Assembly (NCBI GenBank): GCA_028285385.1
Contig: JANQPR010000171.1
Location: 1-49,497 of the forward strand
DNA length: 49,497 bases
Direction of reading: 5' to 3'
DNA from: Phycisphaera sp.
GTDB taxonomy: Bacteria; Planctomycetota; Phycisphaerae; Phycisphaerales; Phycisphaeraceae
The notes under the pieces are model-generated. The model did not search any database. It had not been told where the DNA came from and saw nothing but the letters and a program-made list of their open reading frames with translations. The translations under genes and the position numbers were made by a program. Shown one piece after another: positions 34,836 through 43,330 of the stretch; within the stretch, counting starts at the first letter, position 1, and every line of letters starts with the position of its first letter.

Positions 34836-34902
34836 GGGCAGATGCTAAGGCCGGCCCGCGGCTCCGTAAAGGACTTCTGAGCGCATGCCGCCTGGCGCTA
34901 CG

Positions 34903-35934
34903 TCAAACTGCCGCGGCGTGCTGCTGCCGATACCAAGCCACCGTCGCGGACAAACCCGCCTCGAAGCCGACGATCGGCCGATACCCGATCAGCCGTTCGG
35001 CCTTGCCCAGGTCGGCGAGGGAGTGCTTCACGTCTCCGGCCCGCTCGTCGCGGTACTCAGGCACAAGGTCCGGGCGGTCGAGCTGCGCAGCCATGTGGGA
35101 GGCCAACTCGTTCACGGTCACGGCCCGACCGCAGGCGATGTTGATCACCTCGCCCCCGAGCGGCGCGTCGGCCCGCGCCGCGAGCAGGTTGGCGTGCACG
35201 GCGTTGTCGACAAAGGTGAAGTCGCGCGACTGCTCCCCGTCGCCGAAGACCACCGGCCGTCTGCCGTTGAGCAGCGCCTTCGCGAACGCGGCGATCACCG
35301 CGGCGTAGGCCGAGTTCGCGTTCTGCCTGGGGCCGAAGATGTTGAAGTAGCGCAGCGACACGGTGTCGAGATCGCCCCGTCCGCCGGTTGCCCCGTAGCT
35401 GTTCGCCCAGGCGCGAAGCATCGCCTCGCCGGCCGCTTTGTTTGCGGCGTACGGGCTGCGGGCGAGCACGGGCATCGTCTCGACCTTGGGCAAGACTTCG
35501 GTGTCGCCGTACGCCGACGAGCTCGCCGCGAACATGACACGTGCTACTCCGGCATTTCGCGCCGCTTGGAGCACGTTCATGGTGCCACGCTCGTTGACGG
35601 CGAAGTAGCCGGCCGGGTCGTCCACGCTGCCGGGCACGCTGCCCCACGCCGCTTGGTGGAACACAAACGCCGCCCCATCGATCGCTTCATCCACCGCGGC
35701 CTCGTCCGTGATCGAGCCGTGCACGAACCGGAAGGCGCCAACGCCCATCGACGCCAAGGCGTCGACGTTCCCGCGGTCGCCGCGCGACAGGTCGTCGAGC
35801 ACCACGATCTCCGCCCCGAGTTGCAGCAACGCCTCAGCCAGGTGCGACCCGATGAAACCCGCCCCGCCGGTCACGACACAGCGACAACCCGTGAACACGT
35901 CGCCGTGCAGCGTCTTCCAATCACAAAGCGCCAT
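34903..35934 (-). CDS. NAD-dependent sugar-nucleotide epimerase/dehydratase
   Basis: An extended short-chain dehydrogenase of 343 residues. The NAD-binding GGAGFIG motif is at 23-29, the catalytic Tyr162 and Lys166 are in SPYAANK, and the Ser of the triad lies in AASSSAYGD. These enzymes act on UDP- or dTDP-sugars, for example UDP-glucose or UDP-N-acetylglucosamine 4-epimerases, and feed surface polysaccharide synthesis. The substrate cannot be fixed from sequence. The ATG at 35934 is chosen because GAGG lies 8 nt upstream; the frame is open to 35967 with another ATG at 35940. Confidence 0.92.
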   Translation of the reverse strand: MALCDWKTLHGDVFTGCRCVVTGGAGFIGSHLAEALLQLGAEIVVLDDLSRGDRGNVDALASMGVGAFRFVHGSITDEAAVDEAIDGAAFVFHQAAWGSVPGSVDDPAGYFAVNERGTMNVLQAARNAGVARVMFAASSSAYGDTEVLPKVETMPVLARSPYAANKAAGEAMLRAWANSYGATGGRGDLDTVSLRYFNIFGPRQNANSAYAAVIAAFAKALLNGRRPVVFGDGEQSRDFTFVDNAVHANLLAARADAPLGGEVINIACGRAVTVNELASHMAAQLDRPDLVPEYRDERAGDVKHSLADLGKAERLIGYRPIVGFEAGLSATVAWYRQQHAAAV

Positions 35935-35994
35935 GCCCATCGCCTCACGGTTCGGCGTGTCGGCCACCGAGTCACCACAGTGCCATGAACAAAC

Positions 35995-36342
35995 TCAGTA
36001 CCGCGGCACGCTCGGGTCTACCCGCTGCGACCACGCATCGATCCCGCCGGCCATGGACCACGAATCGTCGAACCCCTGATCCCGCAGGAACTGGGTCACT
36101 TTGAGCGAACGCACCCCGCCGTGGCAGAAAACGACGACCTTCTTGTCCTGATGCTCCGCCAGCTCATCGACCCGACCGTCCAACTCGCTCATCGGCACGA
36201 CCGTCGCACCGTCGATGGATGCGGTTTCCACCTCCATCGGCGTCCGCACGTCAAGCAGCAGCGACAGCTCGCCGGCCTCGCGCAACGCCGCGGCGTCCTC
36301 CGCGGTGACTTCAAGCTGCGGGTCCGACACGCCGGCACTCAT
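35995..36342 (-). CDS. Rhodanese-like domain protein
   Basis: A single-domain rhodanese of 115 residues with active-site Cys73 in VFCHGGVRS and the conserved LLLDVRTPMEVE and MAGGIDAWSQ segments. Such proteins carry persulfide sulfur. The ATG at 36342 shares one base with the stop of the upstream gene (TGATG), so the pair is translationally coupled. A GTG immediately ahead in the same frame is an alternative start. Confidence 0.92.
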   Translation of the reverse strand: MSAGVSDPQLEVTAEDAAALREAGELSLLLDVRTPMEVETASIDGATVVPMSELDGRVDELAEHQDKKVVVFCHGGVRSLKVTQFLRDQGFDDSWSMAGGIDAWSQRVDPSVPRY

Positions 36343-36647
36343 CACGCCGCCTCCGGGTTCGGGTCGCCGGCGTCACCGGTCTCCAGTTCATCGGCGGGCT
36401 CGATCCGGCTGTAGCGGTCGAGGTTAATCGCGACGATCTCGCCGTCGTCGAGCTCGAGGGTCAAGCGATCGAGCCAGAGCCGGTCATCCTTTGCGTGGGC
36501 GTACCACGAGCCGGTCTTGCTTTGCTCGAAGCCTTCGACGGTGCCGGTGATCCGGTTGGTCCAGCCCTTGAGCTGCATCTGTTGGATGACGGTCACGCGT
36601 CGGCCGGGCGTCAGCAAGTCCGAGATGTCGGCGGGCGGCGTGTCCAT
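36342..36647 (-). CDS. Small conserved-looking protein, function unknown
   Basis: The 101-residue soluble product has a central all-beta pattern (RVTVIQQMQLKGWTNRITGTV, cited here as RVTVIQQMQ and NRITGTVEGF) followed by LWLDRLTLELDDGEIVAINLD. This looks like a small SH3- or OB-like barrel. There are no cysteines and no signal peptide. I do not recognise a family. Its stop overlaps the rhodanese start by one base, so the two form an operon and may share a task. Confidence 0.72.
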   Translation of the reverse strand: MDTPPADISDLLTPGRRVTVIQQMQLKGWTNRITGTVEGFEQSKTGSWYAHAKDDRLWLDRLTLELDDGEIVAINLDRYSRIEPADELETGDAGDPNPEAA

Positions 36648-36739
36648 GGCTTCGTCAGACCTCTACGCTGAACCGAACGACGGAAAGATACCGGATCGGC
36701 CCGCCGTTCGTGACCGCCCACGGCGACGCTCGACGATGC

Positions 36740-36745
36740 TATATT
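36740..36745 (+). promoter_or_regulatory. Possible -10 element for tRNA-Ser
   Basis: TATATT at 36740-36745 lies 33 nt before the mature tRNA 5' end, in an otherwise GC-rich stretch. No good -35 hexamer is present at 16-18 nt upstream, so only the -10 is supported. Confidence 0.35.
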
Positions 36746-36778
36746 CCGCGACCGCGGCAATATGCCCGGGACCGACCC

Positions 36779-36865
36779 GGAGAGGTGTCCGAGTGGCTGA
36801 AGGAGCCGGTTTCGAAAACCGGTGTGGCGTCCGCGTCACCGAGGGTTCGAATCCCTCCCTCTCCG
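36779..36865 (+). tRNA. tRNA-Ser (anticodon CGA)
   Basis: An 87-nt cloverleaf: acceptor stem GGAGAGG paired with CCTCTCC, discriminator G, anticodon loop TTCGAAA with anticodon CGA on a CCGGT/ACCGG stem, and T-loop TTCGAAT. The long variable arm is typical of class II tRNA-Ser. CCA is not encoded. It reads UCG codons. The seryl-tRNA synthetase gene lies in the same window but is not adjacent. Confidence 0.97.
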
Positions 36866-36925
36866 TTTTCTCGATCGACTCAGTTCCGTGCACGCGGCTC
36901 GCCCAGTCATCTTTCTGAGCCTCAT

Positions 36926-38515
36926 TCAGTCCGCCGCCGGCGGGCAACGGTACCCCTCGGCCAGAGCGGCGAACGACTCGGTCTGGTCGCGTTCCCATGC
37001 GGCGTCGTGTCCGAGACACTCCGCCATGACCCGGGCGACCGCCGGCGCCGCCTCGGTTGCGGCCGCGGCGTCGTAAATCAGGCACCGTGTCCGGCGGGAC
37101 AAAACGTCTTCCACGCGGCGCGTCATCTCGTGTTCGCATGCCCAGCGCACCTGCGCCGCCGTGATCGGCAACGCTGGGTGCAGCGGCTCCCCGAGGCTCG
37201 AGTCTTCAGCGGTCATCGCGCGGAGCGCGGCGGCGTCTGAACCGTAAACGCTCAGCGGGTCGTTACCGTTGCGATCGGTCAGGGCTTCCGCCAAAGCCCC
37301 GTGAAGCCGCAGGTCTTCCGTGACACAAGCTCGCGTCGGAAGCGCCGCCACCCCCGCCGCCTGATCCACGACGTCCTCTGCCATGTGCCGGTAGGTCGTC
37401 CACTTCCCGCCGGCAACGGTGACCAGGCCCGAGCGGTCGTCGATCGTGACGGTGTGATCGCGCGAGAGCTTCGCGGTGTTGCCGGTGGCGCCCGCCTTCA
37501 CCAATGGCCGGACCCCGACAAACACGCTGCGGACGTCGCGCCGCGTCGGTCGCTCGGCCAGGTACCGCCCCGCCGTGTCGAGGATGAAGTCGACCTCCTC
37601 GGGCAGCGCCCGCGGTTCGAGCGGGGTTGCATCGATCGGCGTGTCCGTCGTGCCGACGACCGTGACGCCCTGCCACGGGATCGCAAACATGACCCGGCCG
37701 TCGTCCGTCCGCGGCACCATCAACGCCGTGTCGCCCGGCAGGAACTGGCGGTCCAGCACGACGTGCGCGCCCTGGCTCGGCGTAACCATCGGGGGGACCG
37801 CCCCGTCGTCCATGCGTCGGACGCTGTCGACGAAGACGCCCGTCGCATTGACCACGACCTTGGCGGGCGTTTCCAAGATCTCGGTCGTCTCCGCGTCCTC
37901 GATCCGCACGCCCCTGGTGCGTCCCAAGCCGTCTTTCAGCAACCCACGGACCGGGGCGTAGTTCAGCACCACCGCGCCGTGGTCTGCTGCAGTCTGCGCC
38001 AGCGTGATCGCCAGCCGTGCGTCGTCGAACTGCCCGTCGAAGTAGCGCGTGCCACCGCGCAGCTTGTCGCGCTGAATGGTCGGGATCGATTCGAGAACAC
38101 CAGCGCGCGAGACGTGGGTCGACTTGCCAAAGCGGTAGCGCCGCGCGAGCAGGTCGTACACCTTGAGCCCGATGCCGTAGAACCACGAGTCTCGCCACCG
38201 GTAGCTGGGCACGATGAACGGCAGTTCATGGACGAGGTGCGGCGCGTTGTCGCGCAGCCGGCCACGTTCGCGCAACGCCTCCATCACCAGCGACACGTCG
38301 CCCTGTTGCAGGTAACGCACCCCGCCGTGGACCAGCTTCGTCGACCGGCTCGACGTGCCCTGTCCGAAATCAGACTGCTCGAAGAGCGCGGCGTCGTACC
38401 CGCGAGACGCGGCGTCCACCGCGACGCCCAAGCCGGTCGCGCCCCCGCCGATCACGACCATGTCCCACGGCTCGCGGCGCTCCCGCAGCCGACGCCACAT
38501 CCCTTCACGACGCAT
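36926..38515 (-). CDS. glpD: Glycerol-3-phosphate dehydrogenase (FAD-dependent)
   Basis: A membrane-associated flavoenzyme of 529 residues that oxidises glycerol-3-phosphate to dihydroxyacetone phosphate and passes electrons to quinones. The FAD-binding motif [13 protein letters not shown] is near the N-terminus, followed by [23 protein letters not shown] and [15 protein letters not shown] are further GlpD landmarks. The ATG at 38515 is chosen because GAGGAG lies 6 nt upstream; it overlaps the end of glpK by 11 nt, showing translational coupling. The frame is open further upstream, but that part is a glpK shadow. Confidence 0.96.
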   Translation of the reverse strand: MRREGMWRRLRERREPWDMVVIGGGATGLGVAVDAASRGYDAALFEQSDFGQGTSSRSTKLVHGGVRYLQQGDVSLVMEALRERGRLRDNAPHLVHELPFIVPSYRWRDSWFYGIGLKVYDLLARRYRFGKSTHVSRAGVLESIPTIQRDKLRGGTRYFDGQFDDARLAITLAQTAADHGAVVLNYAPVRGLLKDGLGRTRGVRIEDAETTEILETPAKVVVNATGVFVDSVRRMDDGAVPPMVTPSQGAHVVLDRQFLPGDTALMVPRTDDGRVMFAIPWQGVTVVGTTDTPIDATPLEPRALPEEVDFILDTAGRYLAERPTRRDVRSVFVGVRPLVKAGATGNTAKLSRDHTVTIDDRSGLVTVAGGKWTTYRHMAEDVVDQAAGVAALPTRACVTEDLRLHGALAEALTDRNGNDPLSVYGSDAAALRAMTAEDSSLGEPLHPALPITAAQVRWACEHEMTRRVEDVLSRRTRCLIYDAAAATEAAPAVARVMAECLGHDAAWERDQTESFAALAEGYRCPPAAD

Positions 38516-40010
38516 CGACCGCTCCTCGGCCCCAGCCGAGAGCCCGCGCGACCGCGTCCCGCCAACGCTCCCGCGCGCACTTGACGTCGTCCGGCGACCG
38601 CCGCGGCTCGAACCGTCGATCGGCCTTCCAGTTCGCCGCGATCTGCTCGACGCCGCCCCAATACCCCACGGCCAGCCCGGCCAAGTACGCCGCGCCAAGC
38701 GCGGTCGTCTCCAGCGTCTCGGGCCGGACGACGGGGACGCCGAGCAGGTCGGCCTGCGTCTGCATCAGCAGGTCGTTCGCCGCCGCGCCGCCGTCGACCC
38801 GCAGCTCGGACAGCGGCGCGCCCGCGTCGGCGGACATCGCCTCGACCAGGTCGGCCACCTGGTGCGCGATGGCGTCGAGCGTCGCCCGCGCGAGGTGCGC
38901 CCGGGTTGTGCCCCGCGTGATGCCGACGATCGTGCCCGCGGCGTGCGGGTCCCAGTGCGGCGACCCCAACCCGGCCAACGCCGGCACGAAGTACAGCCCG
39001 CCGCTGTCCGGCGCTTCGTTCGCCAACGCCTCGATGTCCGGGGCCTGGTCGATCACCCCCAACCCGTCACGCAGCCACTGCACCGCCGCGCCGCCGACGA
39101 ACACCGCGCCTTCCAGGGCGTAGCTCGTGGCGTCGTCGCGCCGCCAGGCCACGGTGCTCAGCAACCGGTTCTGCGAAGCGCGGGCCGTGTCACCCGTGTT
39201 CATGAGCAGGAAGCACCCGGTGCCGTAGGTGTTCTTCGCCATGCCGGGCTCGACGCACACCTGCCCGAACGTCGCCGCCTGCTGGTCGCCGACGAGCGAC
39301 GCGATGGGCACGCCTTCGAGTTCAGGGATCGCCAAGGCCTCGCCCAGCACCTCGCCGCTCGACCGCACCTCCGGCAGCACCGCCCGCGGGACTCCGATCC
39401 CACCGCACAACTCGTCGTCCCACCGCCCGGCATGAATGTCGAACAGCATCGTGCGCGACGCGTTGCTGGCGTCGGTGACGTGCAGCGCGCCGCCGGTGAG
39501 CCGGTGCGCCAGCCAAGTGTCGATCGTGCCGAAGGCCAGCTCGCCGCGCTCGGCTCGTTCTCGCGCGCCGTCGACGTGGTCGAGCAGCCACGCCGCCTTC
39601 GTCCCCGAGAAGTACGGGTCGACGACGAGCCCGGTCTTTCGCTGGATCAGGCCTTCGACGCCGCGGGCCCGGAGCCGGTCACACGCGTCGGCGGTCCGGC
39701 GGTCCTGCCAGACGATCGCCCGGTGGATCGGCCGGCCGGTCGCGCGGTCCCAGACGAGCGTCGTCTCCCGCTGGTTCGCGATGCCGATGGCCCGGATGTC
39801 CACCCCGGTCAGGCCCGCCTTCTGCACCGCCTCGACAGCAACCTGGGCCTGGGTCTGCCAGATCTCCTCGGGGTCGTGCTCGACCCAGCCGGGTTGCGGA
39901 AAGTGTTGTGTGAACTCGCGTTGCGCGAGCGCCCGGACCCGGCCGGCTTCGTCAAACACCAGCGCCCGTGAGCTGGTCGTGCCCTGGTCCAACGCCAGAA
40001 TGAATGCCAT
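38505..40010 (-). CDS. glpK: Glycerol kinase
   Basis: An ATP-dependent kinase of the FGGY family, 501 residues, that converts glycerol to glycerol-3-phosphate. The opening [17 protein letters not shown] is diagnostic. [18 protein letters not shown] and [15 protein letters not shown] follow, with [13 protein letters not shown] in the C-terminal ATPase half. It is the first gene of a two-gene operon with glpD. No glpF or glpR is adjacent. Confidence 0.97.
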   Translation of the reverse strand: MAFILALDQGTTSSRALVFDEAGRVRALAQREFTQHFPQPGWVEHDPEEIWQTQAQVAVEAVQKAGLTGVDIRAIGIANQRETTLVWDRATGRPIHRAIVWQDRRTADACDRLRARGVEGLIQRKTGLVVDPYFSGTKAAWLLDHVDGARERAERGELAFGTIDTWLAHRLTGGALHVTDASNASRTMLFDIHAGRWDDELCGGIGVPRAVLPEVRSSGEVLGEALAIPELEGVPIASLVGDQQAATFGQVCVEPGMAKNTYGTGCFLLMNTGDTARASQNRLLSTVAWRRDDATSYALEGAVFVGGAAVQWLRDGLGVIDQAPDIEALANEAPDSGGLYFVPALAGLGSPHWDPHAAGTIVGITRGTTRAHLARATLDAIAHQVADLVEAMSADAGAPLSELRVDGGAAANDLLMQTQADLLGVPVVRPETLETTALGAAYLAGLAVGYWGGVEQIAANWKADRRFEPRRSPDDVKCARERWRDAVARALGWGRGAVDAS

Positions 40011-40157
40011 GCCAGGCTCCGAGTGAAGCCGGCATGGTAACGGCCGGCGGGGGTCAGCCCGCTCACCGCGCGGGCGATCCCCGGCCGGGAAACACTGAAA
40101 CTTCTGAAACTACGGGTTGAATCAGGGTCATCCCCCTATACCGCCCGGCCGAGCCGG

Positions 40158-40163
40158 TATAGT
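40158..40163 (+). promoter_or_regulatory. -10-like hexamer ahead of the orphan + strand RNA unit
   Basis: TATAGT at 40158-40163 matches the sigma-70 -10 consensus in five of six positions. No good -35 is seen at the usual distance; TTGAAT at 40117-40122 is too far. It lies about 110 nt ahead of a + strand terminator. Confidence 0.35.
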
Positions 40164-40164
40164 T

Positions 40165-40298
40165 CTCGTGGCGGCGACCGGCTCGATGCACTTATTGGAG
40201 GAGAGGTCCCACGGGGGGACGGGGAGAGAGAACGCCCGAGCACGAGCCGCCCTTTTCTCGCTCACCCGACCCGCGCCGCGCCGGCCGCGGGTTTTTTT
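40165..40298 (+). ncRNA. Candidate small RNA between glpK and glyQS
   Basis: The 332-nt gap between glpK and glyQS has no gene on the + strand, yet it ends in a + strand intrinsic terminator. Within it, CGGCTCG (40179-40185) can pair with CGAGCCG (40243-40249), enclosing a small hairpin GTCCC/GGGAC (40206-40220). I compared it by eye with SRP RNA, 6S RNA, tmRNA and RNase P RNA signatures and found none. The ends are estimates. A short untranslated RNA is the simplest reading. Confidence 0.4.
40269..40298 (+). terminator. Intrinsic terminator on the + strand, no + strand gene upstream
   Basis: A perfect 7-bp stem (ACCCGCG at 40269-40275 with CGCGGGT at 40286-40292, 10-nt GC-rich loop) runs into seven T residues. 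The T-tract is on the + strand only. Both flanking protein genes are on the minus strand, so it must serve something else. Confidence 0.8.
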
Positions 40299-40342
40299 GT
40301 GGGCGAGTTTCGGGGTGGCGAGATGCCGCACTGAAACGCGTG

Positions 40343-41929
40343 TTACTCGGCGAGCTTGGCGTCGAGGTACGCCTCGACTTGGTCGACGTGGATGCGCTCC
40401 TGCGCGAGCGTGTCGCGCTCGCGGACGGTGACGGTCTGGTCGTCGAGCGTGTCGCCGTCCACGGTGAAGCAGAACGGCGTGCCGATCTCGTCCATCCGGG
40501 CGTACCGCTTGCCGATGCTCTGCTTGGCGTCGTACTCGACGGCGTGCTTCTCGCGCAGCGACAGGTACAGCTTCCGCGCAACCTCGGGCATGCCGTCCTT
40601 GTTGACCAGCGGGAAGACCCCCGCCTTGACCGGCGCGAACTTCGGCTTGAACGACATGATGTAGGCCGAGCCCTTGCGGTCGGGCGTCGGGGTGAACGCC
40701 TCGCACAGCAAAACCAGCACGGCCCGCGTCAAACCACTCGCCGGCTCGATCACGTTCGGGATGTACTTGCTGACCGCGTCGATCTCTTCCTTGCTCTTGC
40801 CCTCGGCCTTCGCGGCAAGTTGACGCTCCTGATCGAAGTACTCCATCTTGGTCTTGGAGTGTTCCTGGTGCTGGGTGAGGTCGAAGCAGCCGCGGTGGGC
40901 GACGCCCTCGAGTTCGCCGAAGCCGGGGGCGGTGAAGGGGTACTTGTACTCGACGTCGACGCACATCCTCGAGTAGTGCGCGAGCTCGTCGTCGTCGTGG
41001 TCGCGGAAGCGCAGGTTCGCCTCGGCGATGCCGAGCGTCTTCCACCAGTCCATGCGCTCCTGTTTCCAGAACTCGTACCACTTGGGCGAGTCTTCCGGGG
41101 CGCAGAACCACTCCATCTCCATCTGCTCGAACTCGCGGGAGCGGAAGATGAAGTTCCGGGGCGTGACCTCGTTGCGGAAGGACTTGCCGATCTGCGCGAT
41201 GCCGAACGGCACCTTGACGCGCATGGTGTCGAGGACGTTCTTGTAGTTCAGGAAGATGCCCTGCGCGGTCTCGGGGCGGAGGTAGGCCTTGTTGTCTTCC
41301 GTCGCCAACGCGCCGACGTACGTCGAGAACATCAGGTTGAACTCGCGCGGCTCGGTGAACGTGCCGGGCTTGTCGGTGTCGGGCGCGATGATCGAGGCGA
41401 ACTCTGACAGGTCGAAGTCCGGCAGCAGCTTCCGTTCGCCGTCGTCGAGCGCGACGCCGGCCTTCTTGAGCTTCTTGGCGATCGTGTCGGGCTGGTTCTC
41501 CATAAACGCCCATTTGCCCCTGCCCTCGACGACGAGCACCTCGACCTGGTCGGCCCGGTACCTCTTCTTCGTTTCGGTGCAGTCCACCATCGGGTCGCTG
41601 AACCCGCCGACGTGGCCGGAGGCTTCCCAGGTCCTGGGGTTCTGGATGATGGAGGAGTCGAGGCCGACGATGCTGACGGGCTCGCCGGTGTCGGGGTCGA
41701 GGGGCGGGCACTCGACGCTGTGTTTCCACCAGTGGTCGCGGATGGCGTTCTTGAGCGCGGTGCCGAGCGGGCCGTAGTCCCAGAAGCCGTTGAGGCCGCC
41801 GTAGATCTCGGAGGCGGGGTAGACGAAGCCACGGCGCTTGCAGAGCGCGACGAGTTCGTCCATGGACTTGGTGGCGGGGTCGAGCGGCGGGGCGACGCTC
41901 CCGGGGGCAGGGGTCGAGGCAGCGGTCAT
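40343..41929 (-). CDS. glyQS: Glycyl-tRNA synthetase, alpha2 type
   Basis: A single-chain class II synthetase of 528 residues, of the eukaryote-like dimeric kind rather than the bacterial alpha2-beta2 type. It begins with a family segment near LCKRRGFVYPASEIYGG and has GFWDYGPLG. Motif 2 is near SFRNEVTPRNFIFRSREFEQ. The C-terminal anticodon-binding domain includes KRYARMDEIGTPFCFTVD. The length is normal for this type. The ATG at 41929 has no strong ribosome-binding site, but the protein start is consistent with the family. Confidence 0.96.
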   Translation of the reverse strand: MTAASTPAPGSVAPPLDPATKSMDELVALCKRRGFVYPASEIYGGLNGFWDYGPLGTALKNAIRDHWWKHSVECPPLDPDTGEPVSIVGLDSSIIQNPRTWEASGHVGGFSDPMVDCTETKKRYRADQVEVLVVEGRGKWAFMENQPDTIAKKLKKAGVALDDGERKLLPDFDLSEFASIIAPDTDKPGTFTEPREFNLMFSTYVGALATEDNKAYLRPETAQGIFLNYKNVLDTMRVKVPFGIAQIGKSFRNEVTPRNFIFRSREFEQMEMEWFCAPEDSPKWYEFWKQERMDWWKTLGIAEANLRFRDHDDDELAHYSRMCVDVEYKYPFTAPGFGELEGVAHRGCFDLTQHQEHSKTKMEYFDQERQLAAKAEGKSKEEIDAVSKYIPNVIEPASGLTRAVLVLLCEAFTPTPDRKGSAYIMSFKPKFAPVKAGVFPLVNKDGMPEVARKLYLSLREKHAVEYDAKQSIGKRYARMDEIGTPFCFTVDGDTLDDQTVTVRERDTLAQERIHVDQVEAYLDAKLAE

Positions 41930-42113
41930 TCGTCGGGAGGGTTGAGGGTCGGGAGTCGAGGGTTGAGGCCAAAATAGCGCGGATCGCAGGGATCGCTCTC
42001 ATCGGCGAGCCAGGCAGTGTAATCGACCGCTTTGCAGGGCCTCGCGTCGGCGTCGCGGGTTTGGAAGTTTGCGAACGGCACCGGGGCGAAAACGATCCGC
42101 CTGGCCTTTCCCC

Positions 42114-42153
42114 TTGCATTTCTAGGGAGACCCCGCTACGCTTGCCCTAGAAA
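42114..42153 (+). promoter_or_regulatory. padR promoter overlapped by a perfect inverted-repeat operator
   Basis: TTTCTAGGG (42119-42127) and CCCTAGAAA (42145-42153) form a perfect 9-bp inverted repeat with a 17-nt spacer. A plausible promoter, TTGCAT (42114-42119), 17 nt, TACGCT (42137-42142), is interleaved with it. The left half-site overlaps the -35/spacer and the right half-site covers the predicted start of transcription. The padR ATG follows 17 nt later. This layout fits autorepression by the PadR dimer. Confidence 0.65.
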
Positions 42154-42170
42154 CTCAAGGGCAGCCATCC

Positions 42171-42572
42171 ATGCCACCCGCCCCACCACCGCCGCCGATG
42201 CCGACGCCCGACCCGCCCGCGCCCGAGCTGCTGCGCGGGACGCTGGACATGATGATCCTCCGGACGGTAGCCGACGAGCCCCGGCACGGGTACGGCGTCG
42301 TCCGGCGGATCGAGCAGACCTCCGGCGGGGTGCTGGGCGTCGAAGAGGGCTCGCTGTACCCGGCCCTGCACCGGCTGGTGAAACGCGGGCTGCTGACCGC
42401 CGAGTGGGGCACGAGCGAGAACAACCGCCGGGCGAAGTTCTACCGGCTGACCGCCGCGGGCCGGAAGCGGCTCAAGCGGGACCAGACCGCGTGGTCGGCG
42501 ATGGCCGCGGCGGTCACGCGGGTGATGGCCGGCGGGCAAGGCCCCACGCGGGCCGAGGGGGTGCCGTCGTGA
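42171..42572 (+). CDS. PadR family transcriptional regulator
   Basis: A winged-helix repressor of 133 residues. After a Pro-rich start come LLRGTLDMMILRTVADEPRHGYG (cited as LLRGTLDMMILRTVA and HGYGVVRRI) and the wing region EEGSLYPALHRLVKRGLLTAEW, both classic PadR segments. The C-terminal part is short, as in the subgroup encoded next to permease-prefix proteins in acidobacteria and planctomycetes. Its stop overlaps the next start by four bases (GTGA). A perfect inverted repeat lies in its promoter. Confidence 0.93.
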   Translation: MPPAPPPPPMPTPDPPAPELLRGTLDMMILRTVADEPRHGYGVVRRIEQTSGGVLGVEEGSLYPALHRLVKRGLLTAEWGTSENNRRAKFYRLTAAGRKRLKRDQTAWSAMAAAVTRVMAGGQGPTRAEGVPS

Positions 42573-43309
42573 AGGACCCCTTCGAGAAGCACGAACGGCG
42601 ACGCAAGCCGGAGCGGGCCCGCGACGAGATCGACGAGGAGTTCGCGTTCCATCTCGACGCGTCGGCGCGCGACGCCCGCGCCGCCGGCCTCGACGCGCAG
42701 AGCGCGCAGGCCAAGGCCGGGGCCGACTTCGGCGACGTCTCAACCTACCGCGACGCGTGCCTGCGCGTCGCGCATCCCTGGAGAACACTGATGGGCAAGA
42801 AACAAACGGGCAAGTGGTCACTGGCCGCGACGTGCCTGGCGATCGGGGTCATCGCCGGTGTGCTGATCCCGGAGGCCTTGGACGATTTCAGGTCCGACTA
42901 TACACCCCGGGAATGGCAACGCGTCGGCGCGTTCGAGGGCCTAGTGTGGCAGAACGACCTCCCGATCGTGCTGGTCGACAACCGGTGGTATGTGCTGGAC
43001 GCGATCAACGGGCGGCAAATCGAGTCGTTCATGGAGGCAACGGAGGCGCGTTTCGGCGATCGTACGCGGAAGCGGTTCAAGGAGGATTTGTACGAAGTAT
43101 TGCAGGCGTTGGACGAGCCAACCGACGCGATCGACGCGACGCTGCGCGACCCGGTGTCGGGAGCGGTCGTCGAGAAACCCGGGCTGGAGTTGACCCAAGA
43201 GAAGCGGAACAACGCCTACGGCGAAGGGTGGCGGAGTCAGCCGGACGTCCCGCCCGTGCCGGAGGTGCCGATGGCCGGCGACATCCCGGCGTACCGGTTC
43301 TTCTGCTGA
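42569..43309 (+). CDS. Permease-prefix-domain membrane protein without a permease
   Basis: The 246-residue product starts with a domain resembling the ABC-permease prefix (EIDEEFAFHLDASARDARAAG, cited as EEFAFHLDASARD, then AKAGADFGDVSTYRDAC), which normally precedes a MacB-type permease. Here it is followed instead by one membrane helix (WSLAATCLAIGVIAGVLI) and a roughly 150-residue domain of unknown type with WQRVGAFEGLVWQNDLPIVL near its start. The GTG at 42569 overlaps the padR stop, so the two are co-translated. The DNA upstream in this frame is a padR shadow. The function is unknown; signalling to or from PadR is only a guess. Confidence 0.75.
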   Translation: MKDPFEKHERRRKPERARDEIDEEFAFHLDASARDARAAGLDAQSAQAKAGADFGDVSTYRDACLRVAHPWRTLMGKKQTGKWSLAATCLAIGVIAGVLIPEALDDFRSDYTPREWQRVGAFEGLVWQNDLPIVLVDNRWYVLDAINGRQIESFMEATEARFGDRTRKRFKEDLYEVLQALDEPTDAIDATLRDPVSGAVVEKPGLELTQEKRNNAYGEGWRSQPDVPPVPEVPMAGDIPAYRFFC

Positions 43310-43330
43310 CGGGTCGGGGACCCGCCGCGG

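Noticed and set aside
40165..40298. SRP RNA, 6S RNA, tmRNA or RNase P RNA
   Set aside because: None of their conserved core motifs is present and the size does not fit tmRNA or RNase P.
40165..40298. A second CsrA-binding RNA
   Set aside because: The small hairpin loop here is ACGGG, not ANGGA, and no set of GGA hexaloops is found.
40117..40431. A 104-codon + strand frame running through the candidate small RNA into glyQS
   Set aside because: It is Arg-rich, has no family or start signal, and half of it is antisense to glyQS. The terminator would also cut it.
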